Below are positions 16,882-25,582 of a stretch of DNA of 64,000 nucleotides, in pieces. The translations under genes were made by a program, and so were the position numbers. Under the pieces are notes generated by a model. It searched no databases. It saw nothing but the letters and a program-made list of their open reading frames with translations, and was not told the DNA's origin. Within the stretch, counting starts at the first letter, position 1. Every line of letters begins with the position of its first letter. The DNA is taken from contig CAZLCS010000019.1 of NCBI GenBank assembly GCA_964557955.1, positions 1 to 64,000 of the forward strand, written 5' to 3'. The DNA comes from JALOOX01 sp964557955. Its GTDB lineage: Bacteria; Desulfobacterota; Syntrophobacteria; Syntrophobacterales; Syntrophobacteraceae.

Positions 16882-18304
16882 TCTGTGCCTGCCGGGCATC
16901 CTGGTGGTGACGGCTCTAGTGTGCGGGATGACGACGGCCCGAGCGGAAAGCCAAGGGACCGGCCTTTCAGAGGCGGTTGTGGAGGCGCAGGAAGTGGGAG
17001 TTCCCTCGGCCACCCTGAACCGCATCTTGACCCTGGGGTATGAGAGACAGCTCGACCCTGTCGCCATGGGGAAATTCCTGGTCGCTTTGAGTCAGGCACA
17101 ACGGGAAGCCATTCCACTCCAGCCGCTCGTCAGCAAGATCGAGGAGGGATTGGCCAAAAAGGTTCCGGCCTCTCGAATCGTTCAAGTGGTGGACAAAAAG
17201 CTGGACGATTACCGGTTCGTCCGGTCCTTGCTGGACAAGCACCTTTCCAGGTTCGAGCAGGACGAGCCAGTGTCCCCGGCAATCCTGTCCCGCCTGGCAG
17301 AAAGTCTGTACTGTGGTGTTTCGAGAGAAGATATGGCCCAGCTGCTGGAGCAGACCGTCGGGGTTGCCCATCTTTCGACCTTCACCCGGGGAGTGGAGGT
17401 GCTCAGTGCCCTGAAGCAGGTGAACATGGACCAAAACCTCTCTCGCCAGATAGCGGTCAAGGGAATTCGGCAGGGTTACTTCACTCCGGAACAGCGTGAG
17501 TTCGCGGCAACGGTTGCCGCGGCCAAGCGCAAGGGCCTATCCGATCGTCAAATCGCCGACGCGGCCCTCGACGCCCTCGAGACACGAAGCTCCCCCGCCG
17601 AGCTCCAGTCTCGCCTGGGCGTCTCGCAACATGAGGCGTCCATGGGACCTCGATTCGGGAGCCCCCCCGGACGCGGGGAAGAAGGAGCTAAAGGGGTGAG
17701 GTCGTCCTCGCACAGGGACAGGGACGTCGAGGACGAAGCGGGATCCAGATCCAGGGAGCGAGACGCTAGGTCCGGCCAGAGGGATCGTTCGGAAAAAGAT
17801 AAGGACTCCGATCGTTCGGCGAAAGATCGTGGGGACCGGGATGCCGGAAGAGGAGCCCGGTCTGACAGCCAACAGGGTTCAGATCGAGGCGGGCGAGGTG
17901 AATCGGGGCATGAGGGCCGCGGGGAAGGTCCTGGTGGTCGTGGAGATCACAGCGGCCGCGGAGACGCCGGCGGCCAGGGAGGTCACGGCGGCGGGGGCAC
18001 AGGGTCCGGCAGCAGCGGCCGCGGTGGCGACGACGGCGGATCGGGCGGTGGCCATGGCGGCCATGGTGGCGCTGGCCATGGCGGCGGATCAGGCGGCGGT
18101 CATGGCGGTTCCGGTGATGGACATGGTGGAAGCGGCGGTGGATCAGGTGGCGGCCATGGTCATGGCGGCGGTGGTGGTGATGGCCCCGGAGGTGGTGGAG
18201 GTCACGGTGGTGATGGCGGTGGCCACGGTGGTGATGGCGGTGGCCACGGTGGTGATGGCGGTGGCCACGGTGGTGATGGCGGTGGCCACGGCGGCGGGCG
18301 CTGA
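16865..18304 (+). CDS. Secreted protein with helical N-terminal half and Gly/His/Asp-rich tail
   Basis: This 479-residue protein has a signal peptide (residues 1-28, ending TTARA) and a helical region to about residue 260 with repeated AVEAQEVGVP- and AKKVPASR-like segments. Residues 265-335 are highly charged, full of Arg/Asp/Ser. The final 140 residues are almost only Gly, His, Asp and Ser, ending in perfect GHGGDGG repeats. The His/Asp richness could bind metal; this is inference. GGTGGGGA precedes ATG 16865. The start lies inside the end of the anti-sigma-like gene, so the two are probably coupled. I do not recognise a family. Confidence 0.75.
   Translation: MKRRYDLCLPGILVVTALVCGMTTARAESQGTGLSEAVVEAQEVGVPSATLNRILTLGYERQLDPVAMGKFLVALSQAQREAIPLQPLVSKIEEGLAKKVPASRIVQVVDKKLDDYRFVRSLLDKHLSRFEQDEPVSPAILSRLAESLYCGVSREDMAQLLEQTVGVAHLSTFTRGVEVLSALKQVNMDQNLSRQIAVKGIRQGYFTPEQREFAATVAAAKRKGLSDRQIADAALDALETRSSPAELQSRLGVSQHEASMGPRFGSPPGRGEEGAKGVRSSSHRDRDVEDEAGSRSRERDARSGQRDRSEKDKDSDRSAKDRGDRDAGRGARSDSQQGSDRGGRGESGHEGRGEGPGGRGDHSGRGDAGGQGGHGGGGTGSGSSGRGGDDGGSGGGHGGHGGAGHGGGSGGGHGGSGDGHGGSGGGSGGGHGHGGGGGDGPGGGGGHGGDGGGHGGDGGGHGGDGGGHGGDGGGHGGGR
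18200..18283 (+). repeat. 21-bp tandem repeat, four copies
   Basis: Four consecutive 21-bp units (18200-18220, 18221-18241, 18242-18262, 18263-18283) of the form GGCCACGGTGGTGATGGCGG plus T, nearly identical, encode Gly-His-Gly-Gly-Asp-Gly-Gly. A partial fifth runs into the stop. Such arrays readily change copy number by slippage. Confidence 0.9.
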
Positions 18305-18613
18305 GAGGATTCCATGTCCACGTTGGCCTTTGACGCCGATCGTGTTCGTTTCACGCGTGTTCGTTTCACACCCTGAACAGCGAAGGCTCATTTATGTTCC
18401 AAACAGGCTCTGAGTCATTCAAAGCGTCCCTTATCTTCTCGTTCCCCTCCGTGAGGCGTCATGCTCCCTTCCATAGACCGGGGATGCCTCACTTGAGGAT
18501 GGACAGCGACGCGCAAAGCAGGTAAAAAGCTTCCACGGCTGCTCACGCATTGAATTTCAGAGATTTGTTTGACGAACCGGGACTCATCCAAAATCCGAAG
18601 GGAGGGAGCATTC
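18305..18613. other. Intergenic region with a short direct repeat
   Basis: CGTGTTCGTTTCAC occurs at 18341-18354 and again at 18356-18369 (15-bp period). Nothing else is recognisable before the lipoprotein gene. Confidence 0.5.
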
Positions 18614-18964
18614 ATGAAAGTTGTTCGACTGTGTCTGGTACTCTGTCTTGTGGTCATGGCTTCATCATGTGCCCTGAAACCCAGCTGGGATGTCATTGGC
18701 AAGTGGCAAAAGGTGGATGGTATCGAAACGCTTGATTTCGCTCGGAATGGAACCGTGACGATCACGGTGGGCACCAACACCTACACCGTGCCCTACGTGT
18801 TCAGCGATACGAAACATATCTCGGTCCAGGTTGGAAGCTTGGGGAGCACCAAGGTGTCCGTCATGGTCGAAGGGGACACGATGACCTTGACGGGTCCCAA
18901 CGGCAAAGTGTCCAAATTCATAAAAGTCAAGGCTGGTGCGGCAGGGTCCAAAGAGCATTCATGA
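18614..18964 (+). CDS. Small lipoprotein
   Basis: This 116-residue protein has a lipoprotein signal (KVVRLCLVLCLVVMASSC, lipobox ASSC) and a beta-rich mature part. The segment WDVIGKWQKVDGIETLDFARNG followed by GDTMTLTGPNGK resembles small lipocalin-like or DUF4488-type lipoproteins that have the pattern G-W-x-n-G-x-x-x-x-F-x-x-n-G. GGAGGG lies just before ATG 18614. Attachment to the outer membrane is likely since no Asp follows the Cys. Function unknown. A terminator follows 50 bp downstream. Confidence 0.8.
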   Translation: MKVVRLCLVLCLVVMASSCALKPSWDVIGKWQKVDGIETLDFARNGTVTITVGTNTYTVPYVFSDTKHISVQVGSLGSTKVSVMVEGDTMTLTGPNGKVSKFIKVKAGAAGSKEHS

Positions 18965-19012
18965 TCAATGTTTGTCGGTGGCCTGAAGGTGTATTGATCA
19001 TCTGTGGGTTTC

Positions 19013-19060
19013 AAGCCCGGCCGTTCGGCACAGTGCTCCGGACGGCCGGGCTTATTTTCT
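19013..19060 (+). terminator. Intrinsic terminator after the lipoprotein gene
   Basis: AAGCCCGGCCGT (19013-19024) pairs perfectly over 12 bp with ACGGCCGGGCTT (19042-19053), followed by ATTTTC. It serves the plus-strand lipoprotein gene; read the other way it lies downstream of the convergent outer-membrane gene. Confidence 0.85.
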
Positions 19061-19148
19061 GGTTTCTGCGTTGAGCTCTTTTGCAGTGCGCGCCACGAGT
19101 CTCGGCACTGTTCGGTTGCCTCGCGGCCATGGTGCGAAACGGGTGGAG

Positions 19149-19967
19149 TTAGAAAGCCGCCGAGATGCGAAGGCCGCCAAACAGGTGATCACCGTCGCCA
19201 TCCCATGAGATGAATTCGATAAGATCCTTGGCCCTCCCCTCCAGAGGAAAGGCGTACCCCACCTTGGGAGATAGGGTGAAGTATTTGCCCACGGGAACAT
19301 TCAGAGCCGCCGAGAGCGTGCCCGAAAGGAATCCTGAGAAGGCCTTGTCCGTGTTGTTGGGTTTCGGGTAGGCTCCCTTGTCATCAGAATCCTGATAGAT
19401 CCAGGTTGTTCCGACATCGATGCTCATGTCGTAGCAGGGCAGCTTGAAGTTCCGACTGAGGTCCAACTGAACCCACCATCCCGGATAGTGAGAGACTTCA
19501 CGGTAGCCCGTCAGGCCGACGGTGAACCACGGCAAGTCGTAGGACGCTCCGAGGAAGACCTCGAATGAGTCGTCCACTTTGTCCAGAGCGTAATAGATCA
19601 CACCGACGTTCCCCGTCAGGTTGGGGAGGATTTCCCGACTATAGGACAGGGTGAAATCGGTTTCGTTCCAGGCGACACCGTCCTCCGGATCAACGGGGTT
19701 CTTATCGTTTGTATCCAGGTTTCCCCAGAGATTCAGGGAAAAGCCCTTGTAGCCAAAGGTAATGGACGGTTGGATGACCATGCCTTTGGCGTCGTCGCTG
19801 AGTCCATAGCCTCGCCAGACATACTGGGTGAGAAAATCCACGTCAACGGATGCCGTGGGTTTCTCCTCCTCTTCCGCCAATGCCGGTGTGATGCCCCCTA
19901 ATAGAATGCCCAGCATGAGAATGCAGAAAAATCCAGTGGTCCTCTTCCTCGATCGGTAGGAATTCAT
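19149..19967 (-). CDS. Putative outer-membrane beta-barrel protein (TorF/Gcw_chp-like)
   Basis: This 272-residue protein has a signal peptide (about 1-33, ending TPALA). The mature chain alternates polar and aromatic residues throughout, with VDFLTQYVWRGYGLSDD, GFSLNLWGNLDTND and GLRISAAF. The YVWRG motif near the mature start and a final Phe are typical of the TorF-type porin-like family and of outer-membrane insertion signals. ATG 19967 has GAGGG upstream. Substrate is unknown; it might be a channel, but that is inference from family resemblance. Confidence 0.75.
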   Translation of the reverse strand: MNSYRSRKRTTGFFCILMLGILLGGITPALAEEEEKPTASVDVDFLTQYVWRGYGLSDDAKGMVIQPSITFGYKGFSLNLWGNLDTNDKNPVDPEDGVAWNETDFTLSYSREILPNLTGNVGVIYYALDKVDDSFEVFLGASYDLPWFTVGLTGYREVSHYPGWWVQLDLSRNFKLPCYDMSIDVGTTWIYQDSDDKGAYPKPNNTDKAFSGFLSGTLSAALNVPVGKYFTLSPKVGYAFPLEGRAKDLIEFISWDGDGDHLFGGLRISAAF

Positions 19968-20441
19968 AAACTTTTCCCTCTCCTCAACTCCGTCAGCTCT
20001 TGTGAATGGTGAATGTTCTGCCTGTTCCACTGGTGCCGCGCCTGCCGGGGTTCCTGAACGCCTGCCATGGCTCCCCGGGCTTGTTTGTTGATCGTTCACA
20101 TCACTTTGCCGCCTATCACCTCCCTTCGCATGCGCTGGCGTTGGGGAAAAGCCGGGGACTGCCCCCACCCTTTACAAGCCCCCAGCTCCCCGTGTAATTG
20201 AACTGCCTGGTGTTTGAGCAGAAGATAGGCCATTGCTGAAAGGAAAGAGATCAGTAGTGGTAATAGGCCGATTTTATTTTGGATTGAGGATTATCGGTCA
20301 TGAGCCTTTGAGAAGTACATCGAACAATTTTGTGCATTGTATTATGTTTGGCAGGAGAATATGACAATTCTGATGATGGTATTGTCTCGAATCCCAATCA
20401 AGCAGTCTATGGTCACCTTGAGGGAGCCGTGTGAATTCGTG
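19968..20441. other. Divergent intergenic region
   Basis: About 470 bp between the outer-membrane protein and the DUF1828-like gene. It should hold the promoters of both. AT-rich sequence near 20230-20345 (TGGTAATAGG, GATTTTATTTTGG) is the likeliest promoter area for the plus-strand gene. No conserved gene or structure was recognised. Confidence 0.35.
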
Positions 20442-20858
20442 ATGGACGAGAAGAAGCTTTGGCAGGATTTGTCGGAAGAAATGGTTCGGGCTTGGGAGAT
20501 TTTGCCCACCGGGAGCGGGTTTGTCATCGCTTCCGACTGGAGTTGGCCCAACAACGATCGCATCGAGGTGGTCGTCCGGAGCGTGGGTGAGAGGGAAGAT
20601 CTGTTCCTGGTTTCCGACGGAGGGGAGTTGTTCAATTTCTTCTTCGCACAGGGTATGGACATTTCCGGCAACGAAGAGCTCATGCGCCGGCTTGAAGAAG
20701 TCGCCACAAGGCATGGCGCCAAGCTGGTGGACTTCCAGATGGCCAAAGGCGCCAATGAGAACGAGTTGCCCCGCGCCATTCGCAGCATGGTTGAAGCGAT
20801 CAAGGAAGGGGCGTTTTTGTTCTGGATGAGCAAGGGCAGGGACAGGCGGCTCCACTGA
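20442..20858 (+). CDS. DUF1828-like protein
   Basis: About 138 residues, soluble. The order of features resembles DUF1828: a polar strand with NNDRIEVVVRSVGEREDLFL, then VSDGGELFNFFF, then a helical part EELMRRLEEVATRHGA. Proteins of this type are often phage- or mobile-element-linked, but nothing mobile is seen here. The start is unclear: ATG 20442 (MDEKKLWQDL) fits a natural N-terminus, while in-frame ATG 20409 and GTG 20439 are alternatives. It ends 28 bp before the stop of the convergent histidine kinase. Function unknown. Confidence 0.6.
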   Translation: MDEKKLWQDLSEEMVRAWEILPTGSGFVIASDWSWPNNDRIEVVVRSVGEREDLFLVSDGGELFNFFFAQGMDISGNEELMRRLEEVATRHGAKLVDFQMAKGANENELPRAIRSMVEAIKEGAFLFWMSKGRDRRLH

Positions 20859-20886
20859 CAGCCGTGCTTGTGGCGAAGGTGCGAGG

Positions 20887-23094
20887 CTACTGGGGAAGAC
20901 TGAGGTTCAACAACAGGAGGTTGGGGTCCTTGCGGCGAAGCTGAAGGACACCCCGGTGTTTGTGGATGATCATCTTGGCCAGCGGAAGATCGATAGCCCG
21001 CGAGGGATCCAGACGAGTCGTAAACGGATAGAAGAAATGCTCGATGTCGTCCGCTGAGACCACGGCGCCCTTGAGGGTCATGTCGAGATGGACCAGGCTC
21101 TCTCCGGCGTAGGTCTGGACTTCGAGCTTTCCCGCCGACGGGCAGTAGCCGATCATGGCCTGTATGGTGCTCCCGAGCGCTTTTTGGAAGAGAGTCTTGT
21201 CGAGGGGAATGAACGGCAGCGACAGAGACAGGTTGAGCCCGCAGACGATAGAGCGTTCACGGAACAGATCCTTATGTTCTTCCAGGACCTGAATCAGGAG
21301 GTCATTGAGCGAGCCCTTTTCCAGGCTGACTTCGAAGGGTCTCAGGTACGCAAGGGTTTTTTCGAGGATCTTCTCGAGGCGTGCCACCTCCTGCACGATG
21401 ATTTGAACCTTTTCTCGGTTGGCGTCTCCGGCGGGAAGACTCTCCAGGAGGCGGCGTGCAAAGCCTCCGGCCGCGACGAGAGGGTTGCGTATTTCATGGC
21501 CCAGACGCGCGGAGATCTCCGTCAGCGTTCTCAGTTCCTCGGTCTGCAGGATTTGCTGCTGCAATCGATGCCGGTCCGTCACGTTGACAAGGAATCCGTC
21601 TACGATTTCCACCTGACCTTTTTCGTCAAGCACCGGGATGGCATGGTCGAGCACGAAGATGGATTTGCCGTTGGTGTGCGAAATGCGATATTCAGCCTTG
21701 AACTCACTGCCGTGAAGCAGGCAGCGTTCCATGAGGGGCCATACCCGCTCCCGGTCGTCTTCAAAGACTTTGTGCCTCCAGAAATGCGGGTCGTCCATGG
21801 CTTTTTTTGCTGGAATCCCCGTGAGATCCTCGATGAAGTGGTTGATGAAGATCAGACGCCCGCTGGAGATCAATCGATAGACCACCAGCGGAACGCTTTC
21901 TACGAGCGTTCGGTATTTCTCCTCGGATTCCCTTAACGCTCGGGTGCGCAGATGCACCATGTGCTCCAGGTTGTCGGCATATTCCTGGATCTTTTCGCGG
22001 GACTCCTTCAAGGAGAGGAGCATCTCGTCCAGGGCCTCGGCCAGGACGCCCAATTCACCCGATGGTCGCAGGCCTGAAGGGTGCACGTGGGCGCCGGAAG
22101 CGACTTCTCTCGCAAAGCTCACCATCTCGCCGATTGGCCGGCTGAAATAGAGGCTGATGAAATAGATGGCCCCCACAGAAAAAAACAGCCCGAGCACGCC
22201 GACTCCGATCATGATCTCTCGGTAATGAGCCGTGATGCTCAGAATGTCCGTGCGGTCCACGCAGAACTCGACGAGCCCGACTGTGCGGCCCTGGTAGTCC
22301 TTGATGGTTCGGAGCCACACGGCGTAGGGCCTTCCCCCGATCCGCTGAATCAGCACTTCGGGAGCGCCGTCCTCGAACACCCGTGCATAGGCAGGGTCAT
22401 CTCGTTCAACGGGATCGGCAAAGGTGGTCGAACCAATCGAAAACCCCGCACCATCTTCTCTGGGAAACAGGATTGTCGCTTCGATGCCGAATTGCTCTTT
22501 CATCTCGTTTAAGAGCATGAGCCCGAAGCTAAAGCCCATTTCCGTGGTTCCCACCAGTTGGCCCCGGTAGAAGACAGGCGCCACTCCCCGGATGCCGTAT
22601 CCCGTGAGGCCCTCTTCCAGTCCGAAGGTTTCCGTCATGCTGGAGATCGTGTCGGAGATGGTCTGGCGATAGGCCAGTGAATCTCCAAACTCATAGAGAC
22701 GCTGGAGTCGCAGGAACATCCTGGGCGGCGCGGTGTGAAAATTGAGTTGGCTGATCCCGTAGTGCGTCTTCATGAAAGTGTAGGAGGAGTAGCACAACTC
22801 GATGAGACGAAGGCGGTCGTGCCTGGCCAGGGCCTCGGCAATCTCAGGGTTTCGCGCAAAACTGGAGGCCAGGCTCACCGCCCATCGCCCCTGCCGGTCG
22901 ATCTTGTGGTCGAAAGCCCGGTGGTAGCCGTTGAGTCTTTCGATCTCCGCGCGCTGAATCAGTTCATTATGGCTGAGAATGGCCAGCACATCCAGCGAGA
23001 CGGTCCCGATCATAGCGAGGAACAGGAAAGGAATACTCAGGCGATACCTGAGGGGCATGTCGCGCATTTTCTTCATGAGAGATAAATCGTTCAT
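20887..23094 (-). CDS. Membrane sensor histidine kinase with a degenerate ATPase domain
   Basis: About 735 residues. A first membrane helix (FLFLAMIGTVSLDVLAIL) is followed by a large periplasmic domain like dCache_3 (EFGDSLAYRQTIS, GIRGVAPVFYRGQLVGTTEM). Then come a second membrane helix (IMIGVGVLGLFFSVGAIYFI), HAMP (RPIGEMVSFAREV), PAS, and a DHp helix with the phospho-acceptor in LGHEIRNPLVAAGG. The ATP-binding part is strongly altered: the N-box reads KALGSTIQAM with both expected Asn replaced, the DxGxG box is absent (LKGAVVSADD), and the GxGLGL box reads AIDLPLA. Autophosphorylation is therefore doubtful. ATG 23094 has AGGAC upstream; the frame extends to GTG 23151. Confidence 0.82.
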   Translation of the reverse strand: MNDLSLMKKMRDMPLRYRLSIPFLFLAMIGTVSLDVLAILSHNELIQRAEIERLNGYHRAFDHKIDRQGRWAVSLASSFARNPEIAEALARHDRLRLIELCYSSYTFMKTHYGISQLNFHTAPPRMFLRLQRLYEFGDSLAYRQTISDTISSMTETFGLEEGLTGYGIRGVAPVFYRGQLVGTTEMGFSFGLMLLNEMKEQFGIEATILFPREDGAGFSIGSTTFADPVERDDPAYARVFEDGAPEVLIQRIGGRPYAVWLRTIKDYQGRTVGLVEFCVDRTDILSITAHYREIMIGVGVLGLFFSVGAIYFISLYFSRPIGEMVSFAREVASGAHVHPSGLRPSGELGVLAEALDEMLLSLKESREKIQEYADNLEHMVHLRTRALRESEEKYRTLVESVPLVVYRLISSGRLIFINHFIEDLTGIPAKKAMDDPHFWRHKVFEDDRERVWPLMERCLLHGSEFKAEYRISHTNGKSIFVLDHAIPVLDEKGQVEIVDGFLVNVTDRHRLQQQILQTEELRTLTEISARLGHEIRNPLVAAGGFARRLLESLPAGDANREKVQIIVQEVARLEKILEKTLAYLRPFEVSLEKGSLNDLLIQVLEEHKDLFRERSIVCGLNLSLSLPFIPLDKTLFQKALGSTIQAMIGYCPSAGKLEVQTYAGESLVHLDMTLKGAVVSADDIEHFFYPFTTRLDPSRAIDLPLAKMIIHKHRGVLQLRRKDPNLLLLNLSLPQ

Positions 23095-23160
23095 CGTCCT
23101 GGCTGTGACTTCAGAATCCAACCCCTTCAAGGTCTGGATTTCCCTTCGCACTGCAGAGAA

Positions 23161-24564
23161 TCATTCGCTGCTCATCCATGCCATGGCCTTCTCCAGCCGC
23201 TGCACCACGGTCTCCTTTCCAAGAACGTCGATCACCTCGAAAAGCCCCGGGCTCACCGTGGATCCCGTCAGAGCAACCCTCACGGGTTGAGCGATCTTGC
23301 CCAGTTTGAGGCCAAGCTCATCCACCAGTTGATGGAATGCAGCTTCAAGGCTCTTCTCATCGAAGGATTCAAGGTCATTGAGGAGCCGAATCAACCTCTC
23401 GAAGGGCTCCTTGAGAGCGGGTGTCAAAAACTTCCTGGCTGCAGCAGGGTCCATGGGGGGCTCGTCGACCAGATAGAACCCCATGCTGTCCGCCATTTCC
23501 TTCAGAGTGCGGCAACGCGGCTGAAGTGTCTTCAACGCTTTAGCCAGATAGGCCGGCGGTTTGGGAGGCATGCCCTTTTCGGACAGGAGCCCCTCGAGAA
23601 GGGGAACCAGCGTTTCAGGAGCTCTCTCCTTGATATAGTGGGCATTGAGCCAATCCAGCTTCTCAGGGTTGAACACGCTGGGGGCTTTCCCTACGTGCTG
23701 AAGGCTGAAGTGCTGGATAAGTTCTTCCCTGGTGAAGATTTCCTGATCCCCGTGAGACCATCCGAGCCGCACCAGGTAATTCACGAGGGCCTCCGGAAGA
23801 TACCCCATCTCCTTGTAGGCCATGACAGATGTGGCTCCATGTCGCTTGGACATGCGCGAACGATCCTGCCCCAGGATCATGGGCACATGGGCAAAATGGG
23901 GAAGAGGGGCTTTCAGAGCTTCATAAAGCAATATCTGGCGTGGTGTATTGTTTACATGATCGTCTCCGCGGATCACGTGGGTGATGTTCATGGTGATATC
24001 GTCGATGACCACGGCAAAATTGTACGTGGGGACGCCGTCACTCCGCTCCAGCACCAGATCGTCCAATTCGGAATTCTCGAAAAAGATCGTCCCCTTGACG
24101 ATATCATTCAGGACGGTTGTTCCTCGATCCGGGCACCGAAACCTTATCACCCGGTTCGGTCCGGGACCAAGTCCCCGGTCTCTGCAGCGGCCATCGTATT
24201 TGGGTTTGAGCCCCGCAGCCATGGCGGCGCGCCTGCGCTCGTCCAACTCCTCCGGAGTACATTCGCAGTAGTATGCATGCCCCGTGTCCAGGAGCCTTTG
24301 GAGATATTCGCGGTAGGTGTCGAAACGCTGGGTCTGAAAGTGGGGTCCCTCATCCCATTCCAAGTTGAGCCACTCCATCGCATCCAGGATGGCCTTCACG
24401 GATTCATCTGTGGACCGGGCCTGGTCGGTATCTTCGATGCGAAGGATGAACTTGCCTCCATGGTGTCTCGCAAAAAGCCAATTGAAGAGGGCGGTGCGTG
24501 CTCCCCCTATATGGAGATAGCCGGTAGGACTCGGCGGAAAACGCGTCACGACAGCTTGATTCAT
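23161..24564 (-). CDS. gltX: Glutamyl-tRNA synthetase
   Basis: This 467-residue class I synthetase charges tRNA-Glu, and possibly tRNA-Gln in a GatCAB-dependent lineage. The HIGH-type motif is in PPSPTGYLHIGGART and the KMSKS-type motif is in DRSRMSKRHGA. A Cys/His zinc-site region is visible (YYCECTPEEL). It has the usual length and starts at ATG 24564 (MNQAVVTRFPPSPTG). It is transcribed before the histidine kinase, 66 bp apart, although the two need not form one unit. Confidence 0.96.
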   Translation of the reverse strand: MNQAVVTRFPPSPTGYLHIGGARTALFNWLFARHHGGKFILRIEDTDQARSTDESVKAILDAMEWLNLEWDEGPHFQTQRFDTYREYLQRLLDTGHAYYCECTPEELDERRRAAMAAGLKPKYDGRCRDRGLGPGPNRVIRFRCPDRGTTVLNDIVKGTIFFENSELDDLVLERSDGVPTYNFAVVIDDITMNITHVIRGDDHVNNTPRQILLYEALKAPLPHFAHVPMILGQDRSRMSKRHGATSVMAYKEMGYLPEALVNYLVRLGWSHGDQEIFTREELIQHFSLQHVGKAPSVFNPEKLDWLNAHYIKERAPETLVPLLEGLLSEKGMPPKPPAYLAKALKTLQPRCRTLKEMADSMGFYLVDEPPMDPAAARKFLTPALKEPFERLIRLLNDLESFDEKSLEAAFHQLVDELGLKLGKIAQPVRVALTGSTVSPGLFEVIDVLGKETVVQRLEKAMAWMSSE

Positions 24565-24708
24565 TCAGAGTCTCCTCGATAACCACTCGGGGTTCGGTAA
24601 CCGCACACGCTACGGGCTGAAGCAGGCGTCTCATTCCTTGGTGAGCCGGGGATCAATTGGCGGCGCGAGTCGTCATTCCATTGGGGATCTTTTGGACTCG
24701 CCTTCTGT

Positions 24709-24737
24709 ATCATACTTATTTTACTGAATTTTGTCGG
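24709..24737 (-). promoter_or_regulatory. Candidate sigma-70 promoter for gltX
   Basis: On the minus strand, CCGACA (24737-24732) and TATGAT (24714-24709) are separated by 17 bp. The -10 matches five of six consensus bases and the -35 four of six. The leader to the gltX ATG would be about 140 nt. The wider gap 24565-24963 contains no gene I recognise. Confidence 0.4.
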
Positions 24738-24963
24738 CAAAGAAAATCACTGTTACCTCTAACACACTCGTTATCCAAACTCAAGCCGGTCTGATGGATC
24801 ATGGATGGATGCCTTCGTCGGGCCGGCCGTTCAGACACCCGTTCAGACATCGCTTGCCCAATGGTCTGTATTCTGGCACAATAATGGGCTGATCCGACTT
24901 CCGATACCAAGACGGATCCATTTATCAATCCCGGGCATCGGTATGGACGTGAAAGGACCCCGA

Positions 24964-25467
24964 ATGAGAATCTTGAGAATGCTTTGCGCCATGACGATTC
25001 TTTTCAGCTTGGCCTCAGGGTGTGGGAGGACGCGCGACGAAGCTCCTGTTCAGCCGGCCCCCGCCATGAGGCAGGATGTGAGGGTCCGCGTGGTGGATGT
25101 TTCGAACAAGACGGGCGAGCTTTTTGACGTGGACGCCATTGGAATGCTTTGGAACGGGATCGAAGAGTCACTTCGGAATAAAGGACTGCTGTGGACGGGA
25201 GATGCTGGAATTCCCGTGATGACTCTGAATGCTGAAATTCTGAGGTATCAGAAAGGCAACGTGTACTTGAGGCAGGTCGTGCCAGCGTGGGGCAAGACCA
25301 CTCTAACAGCCAGGTGTGACCTCAGGGAAGGGGATCGAGTGGTGGCTTCGGCGGAATCCACCCGAACCGTTTCCATTGGAAAAGAGGGTTTCAGTTTTGA
25401 TGCCTGGAAGGATGTCTACCGCACCGTGGCGGAAGATCTTGTCAATCAGGTAGTCCAAAAGATGTAG
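24964..25467 (+). CDS. Lipoprotein of unknown function
   Basis: This 167-residue protein has a lipobox (FSLASGCGR) after an export helix. The mature part is beta-rich with RVRVVDVSNKTGELFDVDAIG, LRQVVPAWGKTTLTARCD and a C-terminal helix (VYRTVAEDLVNQVVQKM). The layout recalls DUF4410-type lipoproteins that bind in the outer-membrane inner leaflet, but no specific family is certain. AAAGGA precedes ATG 24964. It starts the long plus-strand run that continues with yceD. Confidence 0.75.
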   Translation: MRILRMLCAMTILFSLASGCGRTRDEAPVQPAPAMRQDVRVRVVDVSNKTGELFDVDAIGMLWNGIEESLRNKGLLWTGDAGIPVMTLNAEILRYQKGNVYLRQVVPAWGKTTLTARCDLREGDRVVASAESTRTVSIGKEGFSFDAWKDVYRTVAEDLVNQVVQKM

Positions 25468-25582
25468 AAATGTTGTGTGTTTGAAGGAGTTCTACAAACA
25501 TTACGATCCCGCTCAAAATCGCTTGACAGGTCATCTCTTATTTCTATACTCAGCGATTTACGCATTCTGGCAAGGTAAGCAA

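Noticed and set aside
18200..18304. CRISPR-like array
   Set aside because: The units are directly adjacent without spacers and are in frame in a Gly-rich coding tail.
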